A stretch of DNA of 64,000 bases from Methylocella tundrae (GTDB lineage Bacteria > Pseudomonadota > Alphaproteobacteria > Rhizobiales > Beijerinckiaceae), in contig NZ_CP139089.1 of NCBI RefSeq assembly GCF_038024855.1, forward strand, positions 1,488,001-1,552,000, given 5' to 3'. Positions within the stretch are counted from its first letter, which is position 1. Each line of letters begins with the position of its first letter. Shown piece by piece: positions 56,192 to 64,000 of this stretch. Below the pieces are notes generated by a model, which worked only from the letters and a program-made list of their open reading frames with translations, was not told the origin of the DNA and made no database searches. The position numbers and the translations under genes are program-made.

Positions 56192-57393
56192 CGCAGAGCA
56201 AGCAGCTTTGCGTTATCATCTGCGTTTTCGCGCTGCTGGCGTTCGGCTTCCCAGGGACCTTATCGGCGCTGGACCAGAGCGATTCCGGCTTTCAGGCCTA
56301 TCTCCAATCCTTATGGCCGCGCGCCGAGGCGGCGGGCGTCCGGCGCGCAACCTTTGAGGCGGCGATCACAGGGCTGACGCCCGATCCGTCCGCGCCCACG
56401 GCATCCGCAAAACAGCCGGAGTTCGACAAGCCGCTCAAAGCCTATCTCGCGGAGGCCGTCTCAACGCCAAGAATTTTGCGCGGACGCGCCGCGTTGCGCC
56501 GATGGAACCCGGAGCTTTCGCGTATTTCGCAGCGTTTCGGCGCGCCGCCGCAGATCATCGTCGCGGCGTGGGGCATGGAGACCGATTTCGGCGCGGCGAA
56601 GGGCGGCAAGGATATTGTGCGCACGCTCGCGACGCTCGCCTATCAACGCCAGGACCGCGCGCTTTTTGGCGATGAGTTCATCGCGGCGCTGGTCATTCTC
56701 GATAAGGGTCTCGCGCCGCGCGAGAAGCTGAAGGGCTCCTGGGCCGGCGCCATGGGCGATCCGCAGTTCATTCCATCGGCCTATCTGAAATATGCCGCAA
56801 GTTTCGACGGTTCGGCTTTCGCCGACATCTGGGACAAGCCGCAGGACAGCCTTGCCTCGATCGCCAATTTTTTGCGGCAGTCCGGATGGCGCCCGAACCT
56901 GCCGTGGGGCATGGAGGTCGTGCTGCCGCCGGGGTTTGATTTCGCCTCATTGCATCGCAGTTTCGCGGCATTCAAGGCGCAGGGCGTCGTCAATGCTGAT
57001 GGGAGCCCCCTGCGTGCTGAGGGCGACGCGACGTTGTTCCTGCCATCCGGCGCCGCTGGTCCGGCTTTTCTGCTGTCCGACAATTACTGGGTGCTGAAAG
57101 CCTATAACAACTCCGACTCTTACGCGCTTTCGCTGAGCCTGCTCGCCGATCGGATCAATGGCGGAGGGGAACTGCGTGGCCGCTGGCCCGCGGGCGAAGC
57201 CTTCCTCAGCCGCGCCGACAAATCGTTGATCCAGCGCGAATTGCAAAAGCGCGGGCTTTATAGCGGCGCCATCGACGGGCGCTTCGGCCAGGCCTCGCGC
57301 GACGCCATCCATGCGTTCCAGATTGCCGCGAAGATCAGCCCGGCGGACGGCTATGGCTCGCAGGAAGTGTTGCGGCGGCTGACGCAGAATTAG
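56188..57393 (+). CDS. MltB-type lytic murein transglycosylase
   Basis: The protein has 401 residues. A signal peptide (about 8-27) leads to an SLT_2/MltB catalytic domain (about 35-330) with the catalytic Glu in [38 protein letters not shown] is the characteristic motif. A C-terminal peptidoglycan-binding domain lies at about 340-400 ([21 protein letters not shown]). It cuts the glycan strand in the periplasm, giving anhydro-muropeptides. The overlap with the RND permease gene suggests that wall opening and pump assembly are coordinated (inference). Confidence 0.93.
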   Translation: MTQSKQLCVIICVFALLAFGFPGTLSALDQSDSGFQAYLQSLWPRAEAAGVRRATFEAAITGLTPDPSAPTASAKQPEFDKPLKAYLAEAVSTPRILRGRAALRRWNPELSRISQRFGAPPQIIVAAWGMETDFGAAKGGKDIVRTLATLAYQRQDRALFGDEFIAALVILDKGLAPREKLKGSWAGAMGDPQFIPSAYLKYAASFDGSAFADIWDKPQDSLASIANFLRQSGWRPNLPWGMEVVLPPGFDFASLHRSFAAFKAQGVVNADGSPLRAEGDATLFLPSGAAGPAFLLSDNYWVLKAYNNSDSYALSLSLLADRINGGGELRGRWPAGEAFLSRADKSLIQRELQKRGLYSGAIDGRFGQASRDAIHAFQIAAKISPADGYGSQEVLRRLTQN

Positions 57394-57456
57394 CGCCGGT
57401 GTGGATGACGTCCCTGCTGAAGCGTCGCGAAGCAGCGCACCTTCATCCTGAGGGCG

Positions 57457-58599
57457 TCAGTCGTCAGCCTCCAGCCTGCCCGCATCGCTCCCGCGCCAGC
57501 CCTCTTTCGTCTGCGCGCAAAATTCATCGAGCCGGCGCGCCGCGATCGCCGCGCGCAGGCCCGCCATCAGATCCTGATAATAGGCGAGATTGATTTCGGT
57601 TAGCAGCATCATGCCGAGGATCTCTCCGGATTTGACGAGGTGATGGAGATAGGCGCGGGAATAGGTCCGCGTCACGGCGTTGGCGGAATCAGCATCGACC
57701 GGAGCTCGATCATCGGCGTGGCGCGCATTGCGCAGATTGAGTTTTCCGGCGCGGGTATAGGCCAGACCATGACGTCCGGCGCGCGTCGGCATCACACAGT
57801 CAAACATGTCGATCCCGCGCCCGACGCTCTCGACGAGATCGTCGGGGGAGCCGACGCCCATCAGATAGCGCGGCCTCGCCGCCGGCAAATGCGGCGCCGC
57901 GCAGTCGATCATCGCCAGCATCACCTCCTGCGGCTCGCCGACGGCAAGGCCCCCCAGCGCATAGCCCTGGAAATCCATATCGACCAGCGCCCGCGCGCTC
58001 TCAAGCCGCAGGGCCTCCGACGCGCCGCCCTGCACGATGCCGAACAGAGCGCGCCCGGGCTTTTGCGCAAAGGCTTTCTTCGATCGTTCCGCCCAGCGCA
58101 GCGACAACAGCATGGCGCGGCGCGCCTCCGCCTCCTCGCATGGAAGCCTGACGCATTCGTCGAACTGCATCTGAATGTCGGCGCCGAGGAGGTCCTGGAT
58201 CTCCATCGAACGCTCCGGCGTCAAGACATGCCGCGCCCCGTCGATATGCGACTGGAAGGTGACGCCATTCTCATCAAGCTTGCGCAGCTTTGCGAGCGAC
58301 ATCACCTGGAAGCCGCCCGAGTCGGTGAGGATCGGCCCCGGCCAGTTCATGAATTGATGGAGACCGCCGAGCGCGGCGATCCGCTCGGCGCCGGGCCGCA
58401 GCATCAGATGATAGGTGTTGGAGAGCACGATGTCTGCGCCGAGCGCTTTTACGGCTTCCGGATGCATCGCCTTGACTGTCGCCGCCGTGCCGACCGGCAT
58501 GAAGGCCGGCGTCCTGATCTTTCCGCGCGGAGTCGTGATAACGCCGGTCCGCGCCGCGCCGTCGGTTGCGGCGATGTCGAAATGGAATTCTTGCGTCAT
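57457..58599 (-). CDS. tgt: tRNA-guanine transglycosylase, zinc-site cysteines missing
   Basis: Tgt (380 residues) exchanges guanine-34 for preQ1 in tRNAs with GUN anticodons, in queuosine synthesis. The catalytic motifs are intact: LTDSGGFQ (Asp93), MQFDEC (Asp147), FGIVQGG, and the nucleophile Asp267 in [15 protein letters not shown]. Usual Tgt proteins then have Cys-x-Cys-x-x-Cys before (T/Y)SRAYLHH. Here residues 303-311 read ADSANAVTR, with no Cys, so the classical structural zinc site is lost, although the His in AYLHH remains. ATG 58599 overlaps the queA stop. Confidence 0.94.
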   Translation of the reverse strand: MTQEFHFDIAATDGAARTGVITTPRGKIRTPAFMPVGTAATVKAMHPEAVKALGADIVLSNTYHLMLRPGAERIAALGGLHQFMNWPGPILTDSGGFQVMSLAKLRKLDENGVTFQSHIDGARHVLTPERSMEIQDLLGADIQMQFDECVRLPCEEAEARRAMLLSLRWAERSKKAFAQKPGRALFGIVQGGASEALRLESARALVDMDFQGYALGGLAVGEPQEVMLAMIDCAAPHLPAARPRYLMGVGSPDDLVESVGRGIDMFDCVMPTRAGRHGLAYTRAGKLNLRNARHADDRAPVDADSANAVTRTYSRAYLHHLVKSGEILGMMLLTEINLAYYQDLMAGLRAAIAARRLDEFCAQTKEGWRGSDAGRLEADD

Positions 58600-59690
58600 A
58601 GGTCGCCCGCTTTGTTCGCCGCTGCGGGAAACAGCAAACAGGCGTCGCCATAACTGTAGAAGCGGTAGCCGTGGGCGATCGCATGAGCGTAGGCGCGTTG
58701 CATGGTTTCAAGACCGCAGAAGGCGCAAACCAGCATGAACAGCGTCGAGCGCGGAAGATGGAAATTAGTGAGAAGCACGTCGACCGCGCGGAACCTGTAG
58801 CCAGGCGTGATGAAAATCGACGTATCGCCGGAAAAAGCCGCGACGGCGCCATTGTCCTTGGCCGCCGATTCCAGAATGCGCAGGCTCGTGGTGCCGGCGG
58901 CTACGATGCGACGTCCCCCGCGGCGGGCGTCATTCAGCGTTTTCGCGGTTTGCGCGCTCACCTCGCCCCATTCGGCATGCATCCTGTGATCTTCGGTATC
59001 GGCCGCCTTGACCGGCAGGAACGTGCCCGCGCCGACGTGAAGCGTCACTTTTTCGATCATAATATCCCTTGCGGACAGCGCCGCGATGAGGGCGGGCGTG
59101 AAATGCAGGCTCGCGGTCGGCGCGGCGACGGCGCCGGAACGGCGCGCAAACAGCGTCTGATAATCGTCCGCATCACTCTCATCGGCCGGACGTTTGCCCG
59201 AAATGTAAGGAGGCAGCGGCATTTGCCCGATGCGATCGAGCGCCGCGTCGAGATCGCTCCCCGAGGCTGCGAAGCCGAGCAGCACTTCGCCCTCTTCGCC
59301 CTTTTCGACAACCTCGGCCTCAAGCGACCCGGCGCCGGCCGCCTCAAAGGTGATCATCTCGCCCGCTTTCAGCTTTTTCGCGGGCCTGACAAAAGCGCGC
59401 CAGAGACTGGCGCCTTCGCGCTTGTGCAGGGTCGCTTCGATGCGCGCCTCCGCCTCGCCTCTGACGCGGCGGCCCTGAAGGCGAGCCGGAATGACGCGCG
59501 TGTCATTGACGACGAGAATATCGCCGGGCGAAAGCAAATCGGGCAGGTCGCGGATGATTCTGTCTTCCAGCGCCGGCGCGGACGGCGCTTCGGATCGCAC
59601 GACCAGCATTCGCGCGGCGTCGCGCGGATGCGCCGGGCGCAAAGCGATCGAGGAATCCGGCAGCTCAAAATCAAAAAGATCTACGCGCAT
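58596..59690 (-). CDS. queA: S-adenosylmethionine:tRNA ribosyltransferase-isomerase
   Basis: QueA (364 residues) transfers the ribosyl part of SAM to preQ1 in tRNA to give epoxyqueuosine. It begins [20 protein letters not shown], the standard N-terminus, and contains [19 protein letters not shown] and the C-terminal [17 protein letters not shown]. The stop overlaps the tgt start in an ATGA junction, giving the classical queA-tgt operon. Confidence 0.95.
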   Translation of the reverse strand: MRVDLFDFELPDSSIALRPAHPRDAARMLVVRSEAPSAPALEDRIIRDLPDLLSPGDILVVNDTRVIPARLQGRRVRGEAEARIEATLHKREGASLWRAFVRPAKKLKAGEMITFEAAGAGSLEAEVVEKGEEGEVLLGFAASGSDLDAALDRIGQMPLPPYISGKRPADESDADDYQTLFARRSGAVAAPTASLHFTPALIAALSARDIMIEKVTLHVGAGTFLPVKAADTEDHRMHAEWGEVSAQTAKTLNDARRGGRRIVAAGTTSLRILESAAKDNGAVAAFSGDTSIFITPGYRFRAVDVLLTNFHLPRSTLFMLVCAFCGLETMQRAYAHAIAHGYRFYSYGDACLLFPAAANKAGDL

Positions 59691-59967
59691 TCAAGATCTC
59701 AAAGGCGCCGTTTGGGCTTCCAACTTTTTCATGCGCGGATCGAAACAGAAAATCGAGAGTTGAAGTCCGACTAATACGCGGCGGCAAGTGGATGACAATG
59801 GCGTCAAAACTACGCGCCGGCGATAACGTGATGCGGGATAGGCCAAAGAGCGAAACGCAAGGCAAAGTCGTGAAAAATGGAACGGGCGAAAAAAGCGATG
59901 CGGCGCTGTCTTACAAGCAGCGCACGCATCCGCCCATTGCCAACAGGCGTCAACCAGGCTGTTGGTT
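59691..59967. other. 277-bp stretch after the first cyclophilin, before queA
   Basis: A 59-codon plus-strand frame runs from ATG 59792 to 59971, hydrophilic and Lys/Arg-rich, overlapping the convergent end of the cyclophilin gene. It has a poor ribosome site and no known motif, so I do not call it a gene. Confidence 0.3.
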
Positions 59968-60423
59968 TTAGCTGAGGGTTGCGCTGATGATTTTGTCTGG
60001 ATCGCGCACGGGCTCGCCGCGCTTGATCTTGTCGACATTCTCCATGCCGGAGATGACCTTGCCCCAGACGGTATATTGCTTGTCGAGGAAGCGGGCGTCG
60101 TTGAATACGATGAAGAACTGCGAATTGGCGGAATTCGGGTCCTGCGCGCGCGCCATCGAGACGACGCCGCGCACATGCGGCTCGGCGTTGAACTCGGCCT
60201 TGACATTTGGATACTTCGAGCCGCCCGTGCCGGTCCCATGCGGGCAGCCGGTCTGCGCCATGAAGCCGTCAATCACGCGATGAAACACAATGCCGTCGTA
60301 GAATTTCTCCTCGACGAGCTTTTTGATATGGGCGACGTGGCCTGGCGCGAGATCCGGCCGCATCTCGATCACCACGGGGCCTTGCGTCGTCTCTAATGTG
60401 AGGGTGTTGCCAGCTTCTGGCAT
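59968..60423 (-). CDS. Cytosolic peptidyl-prolyl isomerase (cyclophilin)
   Basis: This is a 151-residue cyclophilin that speeds proline cis/trans isomerisation in protein folding. Catalytic-site motifs are IVFHRVIDGFMAQTG with the conserved Arg, and NSQFFIVF. There is no signal peptide, so it is cytosolic. ATG 60423 follows AGGAG; the frame is open further upstream but lacks coding character. A second cyclophilin with a signal peptide lies 227 bases upstream on the same strand. Confidence 0.95.
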   Translation of the reverse strand: MPEAGNTLTLETTQGPVVIEMRPDLAPGHVAHIKKLVEEKFYDGIVFHRVIDGFMAQTGCPHGTGTGGSKYPNVKAEFNAEPHVRGVVSMARAQDPNSANSQFFIVFNDARFLDKQYTVWGKVISGMENVDKIKRGEPVRDPDKIISATLS

Positions 60424-60650
60424 GCGAAACTCCTGCGTGAGTTTTTGAGTGGGCGAACCTGAATGGCGCGGTTCGCGTCGGAAGGGCCTCAAGATCGAAA
60501 GGCGGGGACGCCTTCCTCGTTCGGTTTTGGAAGCAGCAGCGCTTTCAAATTTGGGCCGATGATCGCGATGCAATACCCTATGCGCGCGGCAAGGTAAACA
60601 GCGGCCTCCGGCGGCTTATGGATAGCGTCCCGAGAAGCGCTCTTTTGGCC

Positions 60651-61214
60651 CTATTTCTTTGCCGGAGCGGCGTCCGCCGCCATTTGCATCTTGATGATCT
60701 TGTCCGGCGCGGTGACGGTTCCGTTGTCCGCCTTCGAGCCCTTCTTGATCTTGTCGACGACATCCATGCCGGAGACGACCTTGCCGACGATCGTGTACTT
60801 ATCGTCCAGGAAGGGGGCGTCGCCAAACATGATGAAGAACTGGGAATTCGCGGAATCCGGATCCTGCGAGCGCGCCATCCCGACTGTGCCGCGCTTGAAA
60901 TGCTCGGATGAAAATTCGGCCTTGATGTTTGGCAGGTCCGATTTGCCAGTCCCCGTTCCGGTCGGGTCTCCGGTCTGCGCCATGAAGCCGTCGATGACGC
61001 GATGGAATACGATTCCGTCATAGAAGCCGCGTTTGGTCAAAGTTTCGATCTGCGCGACATGCTTTGGCGCAAGGTCCGGCCGAAGCTGGATCGTGATGCG
61101 GCCGTCTTTCGTATCGAGGTAGATCGTGTCTTTGAGGTCCTGCGCGGACGCCGCAGCGACGCCGGCGAAAAGGGCTATTGCCGCGCCAAAAGCGATGATC
61201 AATCGGCTCAACAT
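60651..61214 (-). CDS. Exported peptidyl-prolyl isomerase (cyclophilin)
   Basis: This is a 187-residue cyclophilin with a signal peptide (about 1-25, LIIAFGAAIALFAGVAAASA), so it should work in the periplasm on exported proteins. The motifs GIVFHRVIDGFMAQTGDP and NSQFFIMFGDAPFLD are present. The mature part is very similar to the adjacent cytosolic paralogue, pointing to an old tandem duplication. ATG 61214 follows AAGGATGG. Confidence 0.95.
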   Translation of the reverse strand: MLSRLIIAFGAAIALFAGVAAASAQDLKDTIYLDTKDGRITIQLRPDLAPKHVAQIETLTKRGFYDGIVFHRVIDGFMAQTGDPTGTGTGKSDLPNIKAEFSSEHFKRGTVGMARSQDPDSANSQFFIMFGDAPFLDDKYTIVGKVVSGMDVVDKIKKGSKADNGTVTAPDKIIKMQMAADAAPAKK

Positions 61215-61285
61215 CGCGTGTCCATCCTTTGCTTGACAATTAGTTTTCGATCTCAATTTGAAATGGCGGACCGGAAACCAAATTA

Positions 61286-61936
61286 TTAATTGCCGGCTTC
61301 TTCGGTTGCTCTGAGCAACTGTTGTGCGAGCATACGCTCCAGCATGGCCTCCATACCGGAAAGGGCCAATCTCTCGTGCTTCCAAGAAGCGTCTGCATTC
61401 TCCAATTCGGCGTAGTAAGGTTGTTTGTCTGCGGCGATCTGATCCGGAATTGTAGGGGTCCCAGGAAGAACACTGTTTAGTTTGATACTAAGCACAACAT
61501 ACGAAACAACTCTTGCCGTCCTGCCATTTCCGTCCGCGAATGGGTGTATCCAGTTCATTCTCCATAGGACGTAGGCCGATAATTGAATCGCATTCCTTTC
61601 ATCCCAATTTGTATTTACATAACTGCACATTTCCGCCACGCAATCAGGGACTTCTAGATGAGGAGGTGGAAGGTGCTTACTTTTCCCAATGAATACTGGA
61701 GTATTTCTATACGTTCCTGCCAGAGGATGAATACCAGCCAAAGCTTTTTCGTGAAGTCGGAGAATCAAAGCCTGCGTTAAGCGAAAACTCTTGTCGGGTT
61801 CCAAAATATGAGACTTAATGATTTCGAGAGCCGCGTTAAACTGCCGAACTCCATTTTCAGCCTCTCTTCGGGCCTTTTGGTCCGGGTCGATGATCAGTTC
61901 AACCGGATCAGCCTTGCTGTGGCGATCATCGCTCAT
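61286..61936 (-). CDS. Fic family AMP-transferase-like toxin
   Basis: This is a 216-residue Fic-domain protein. The active-site motif HPFADGNGRTAR (residues 131-142) is intact, with catalytic His131. Such enzymes transfer AMP (or other nucleotide parts) to target proteins. The Fic flap region near residues 80-95 (VFIGKSKHLPPP) is present. I see no internal inhibitory (S/T)xxxE(G/N) helix, in keeping with control by a separate antitoxin (class I). Its start overlaps the end of the upstream small gene by 11 bases, the classical toxin-antitoxin arrangement. Confidence 0.9.
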   Translation of the reverse strand: MSDDRHSKADPVELIIDPDQKARREAENGVRQFNAALEIIKSHILEPDKSFRLTQALILRLHEKALAGIHPLAGTYRNTPVFIGKSKHLPPPHLEVPDCVAEMCSYVNTNWDERNAIQLSAYVLWRMNWIHPFADGNGRTARVVSYVVLSIKLNSVLPGTPTIPDQIAADKQPYYAELENADASWKHERLALSGMEAMLERMLAQQLLRATEEAGN

Positions 61937-62129
61937 CGGTCTCGGCCCGGTGCGACTTCTCTTCCTGGGCCACTTTTTCGTCTGCTTCGGCTACCATTTC
62001 GCGTGTAATCCGCACATTCTCAATGTGTGTGTTTCCATAAACAAAGCTCAGCCGCTGCTCGCGCAGTTGCCCATCCGTCATTTGAACCTTTTGGGCTTTG
62101 GCAATTAGCGCCTCAAGGGCTTCGGTCAT
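61926..62129 (-). CDS. Antitoxin of the Fic toxin
   Basis: This is a 67-residue helical protein encoded directly upstream of, and overlapping, the Fic gene. Residues 28-38 read SFVYGNTHIEN, which resembles the inhibitory helix of class I Fic antitoxins; the exact Glu position of the consensus is ambiguous (Gly32 or Glu37). ITREMVAEAD follows. ATG 62129 follows GGAG. The frame is open to GTG 62177 but that start has no ribosome site. Confidence 0.75.
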   Translation of the reverse strand: MTEALEALIAKAQKVQMTDGQLREQRLSFVYGNTHIENVRITREMVAEADEKVAQEEKSHRAETDER

Positions 62130-62381
62130 TTTATTCTCTCCGTCCGGTTCAGAGACGCCGACTCTCTCGCGGACCAAACCATATACCGCGCAGGTTAATC
62201 AACATCGGAATTAGAAGTTGGTTGCTTCCTCAGCTGTCATGCAGTTACCGCCCGTGCAGCCAAACGATATTTTACAAATGCTTATGTCTTCGGCGGATAT
62301 TTTGGAAATGATCGATGCTGGCGTTCGGGCCAAAAATCGCCCCCTGCAAAAGGAGGCTCAAGAAATTTCAGCCGGAGGGAT

Positions 62382-62885
62382 CTATCCGGCTCCGCGCCGT
62401 TTGAGGTCCAAGGCGCGCAGGACGGCTTCCGGCACGAAACTGGAGACATTCCCGCCCATCCCTGCGATCTGCCGCACCAATGTCGCTGTAATGTGACAGA
62501 CTGCGGGCGAGGCGGCGAAAAATACGGTGCGGATCTCAGGAGCCATCGCCGCGTTCATGCCGGCCATTTGCATCTCGTAATCGAGATCCGAGCCGTTGCG
62601 CAGGCCGCGCACCAGGATTTCAGCGCCAACCCGCCTCGCCGCCTCGACGGCGAGCCCGGAAAAAGGCTGCACCGACAGCTTGCAGGATCGCGCCGCGACC
62701 AGTTCCGCGCAGACCTCCTTGATCAGCGCGACACGCTCCTCGACGCCAAACAAGGGCGTTTTGGACGGATGCGAGCCGATGCCGATGACGAGTTCGTCAC
62801 AGATACGAGACGCGCTTTCGATCACGTCGACGTGGCCGTTGGTCAACGGATCGAACGAGCCGGTGTAGAGCGCGACGCGGGTCAT
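62382..62885 (-). CDS. coaD: Phosphopantetheine adenylyltransferase
   Basis: CoaD (167 residues) makes dephospho-CoA from 4'-phosphopantetheine and ATP. The nucleotidyltransferase motif TNGHVDVI follows YTGSFDP at the N-terminus, and [14 protein letters not shown] and the [10 protein letters not shown] region match the family. ATG 62885 is preceded by a short gap of 31 bases after the flavoprotein gene on the same strand. Confidence 0.96.
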   Translation of the reverse strand: MTRVALYTGSFDPLTNGHVDVIESASRICDELVIGIGSHPSKTPLFGVEERVALIKEVCAELVAARSCKLSVQPFSGLAVEAARRVGAEILVRGLRNGSDLDYEMQMAGMNAAMAPEIRTVFFAASPAVCHITATLVRQIAGMGGNVSSFVPEAVLRALDLKRRGAG

Positions 62886-62916
62886 GCCTTGCTTCCGAGG
62901 CAGAAAAGGCGGGCGT

Positions 62917-63999
<1,083 letters not shown>

Positions 64000-64000
64000 C

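Overview
The window looks like a chromosomal segment of a facultative or sMMO-using alphaproteobacterial methanotroph of the Beijerinckiaceae type (Methylocella or Methyloferula-like). The main reason is a complete soluble methane monooxygenase (sMMO) cluster on the minus strand, in the order mmoX-Y-B-Z-D-C-mmoR-small orf-mmoG, with regulator and chaperonin genes downstream of the structural genes. GC-rich Rhizobiales-style genes surround it: an Irr-like Fur protein, SerABC, SdhCDAB, TreYZ and GlpDK. No particulate methane monooxygenase gene, insertion sequence, prophage or CRISPR array is visible. The species assignment is inference.

Layout. 1-7.5 kb: the end of an RND efflux permease with its adaptor, two outer-membrane barrel proteins, and a response regulator/histidine kinase pair. 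8-13.5 kb: a small secreted repeat-domain protein and the treZ-treY trehalose pair. 14-17.7 kb: the serine pathway genes serB, serA and serC, which also matter for serine-cycle methylotrophy. 18-22 kb: a PRC-barrel protein, an MFS transporter and an ABC exporter. 22-25.4 kb: glpD-glpK for glycerol use. 25.9-26.8 kb: an Irr-like regulator and a secreted protein with three FIDRVS repeats. 27.4-37.3 kb: the sMMO cluster. 37.3-38.2 kb: a palindrome-rich regulatory region. 38.3-43.5 kb: small exported proteins and a MacA/MacB-like pair. 44 kb: a tRNA-Ala. 44-46 kb: yggT, yggU and an esterase. 46-50 kb: sdhCDAB. 50-57 kb: a lytic transglycosylase, a second RND system and an MltB-type transglycosylase. 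57-64 kb: tgt-queA, two cyclophilins, a Fic toxin/antitoxin pair, coaD and a flavoprotein reductase.

How the parts fit. MmoR is a sigma-54-dependent activator. A -24/-12 promoter with exact GG-N10-GC spacing lies about 105 bases upstream of mmoX. A second, better match to the sigma-54 consensus lies upstream of the FIDRVS-repeat gene, beyond the far end of the cluster. TGT-N11-ACA dyads with a TGTAT arm occur upstream of both. This suggests, as inference, that the secreted repeat protein belongs to the same regulon as sMMO. It, the unassigned 116-residue protein between mmoR and mmoG, and a chaperonin-like MmoG with Asn in place of the GroEL catalytic Asp398 are the most interesting items in the window.
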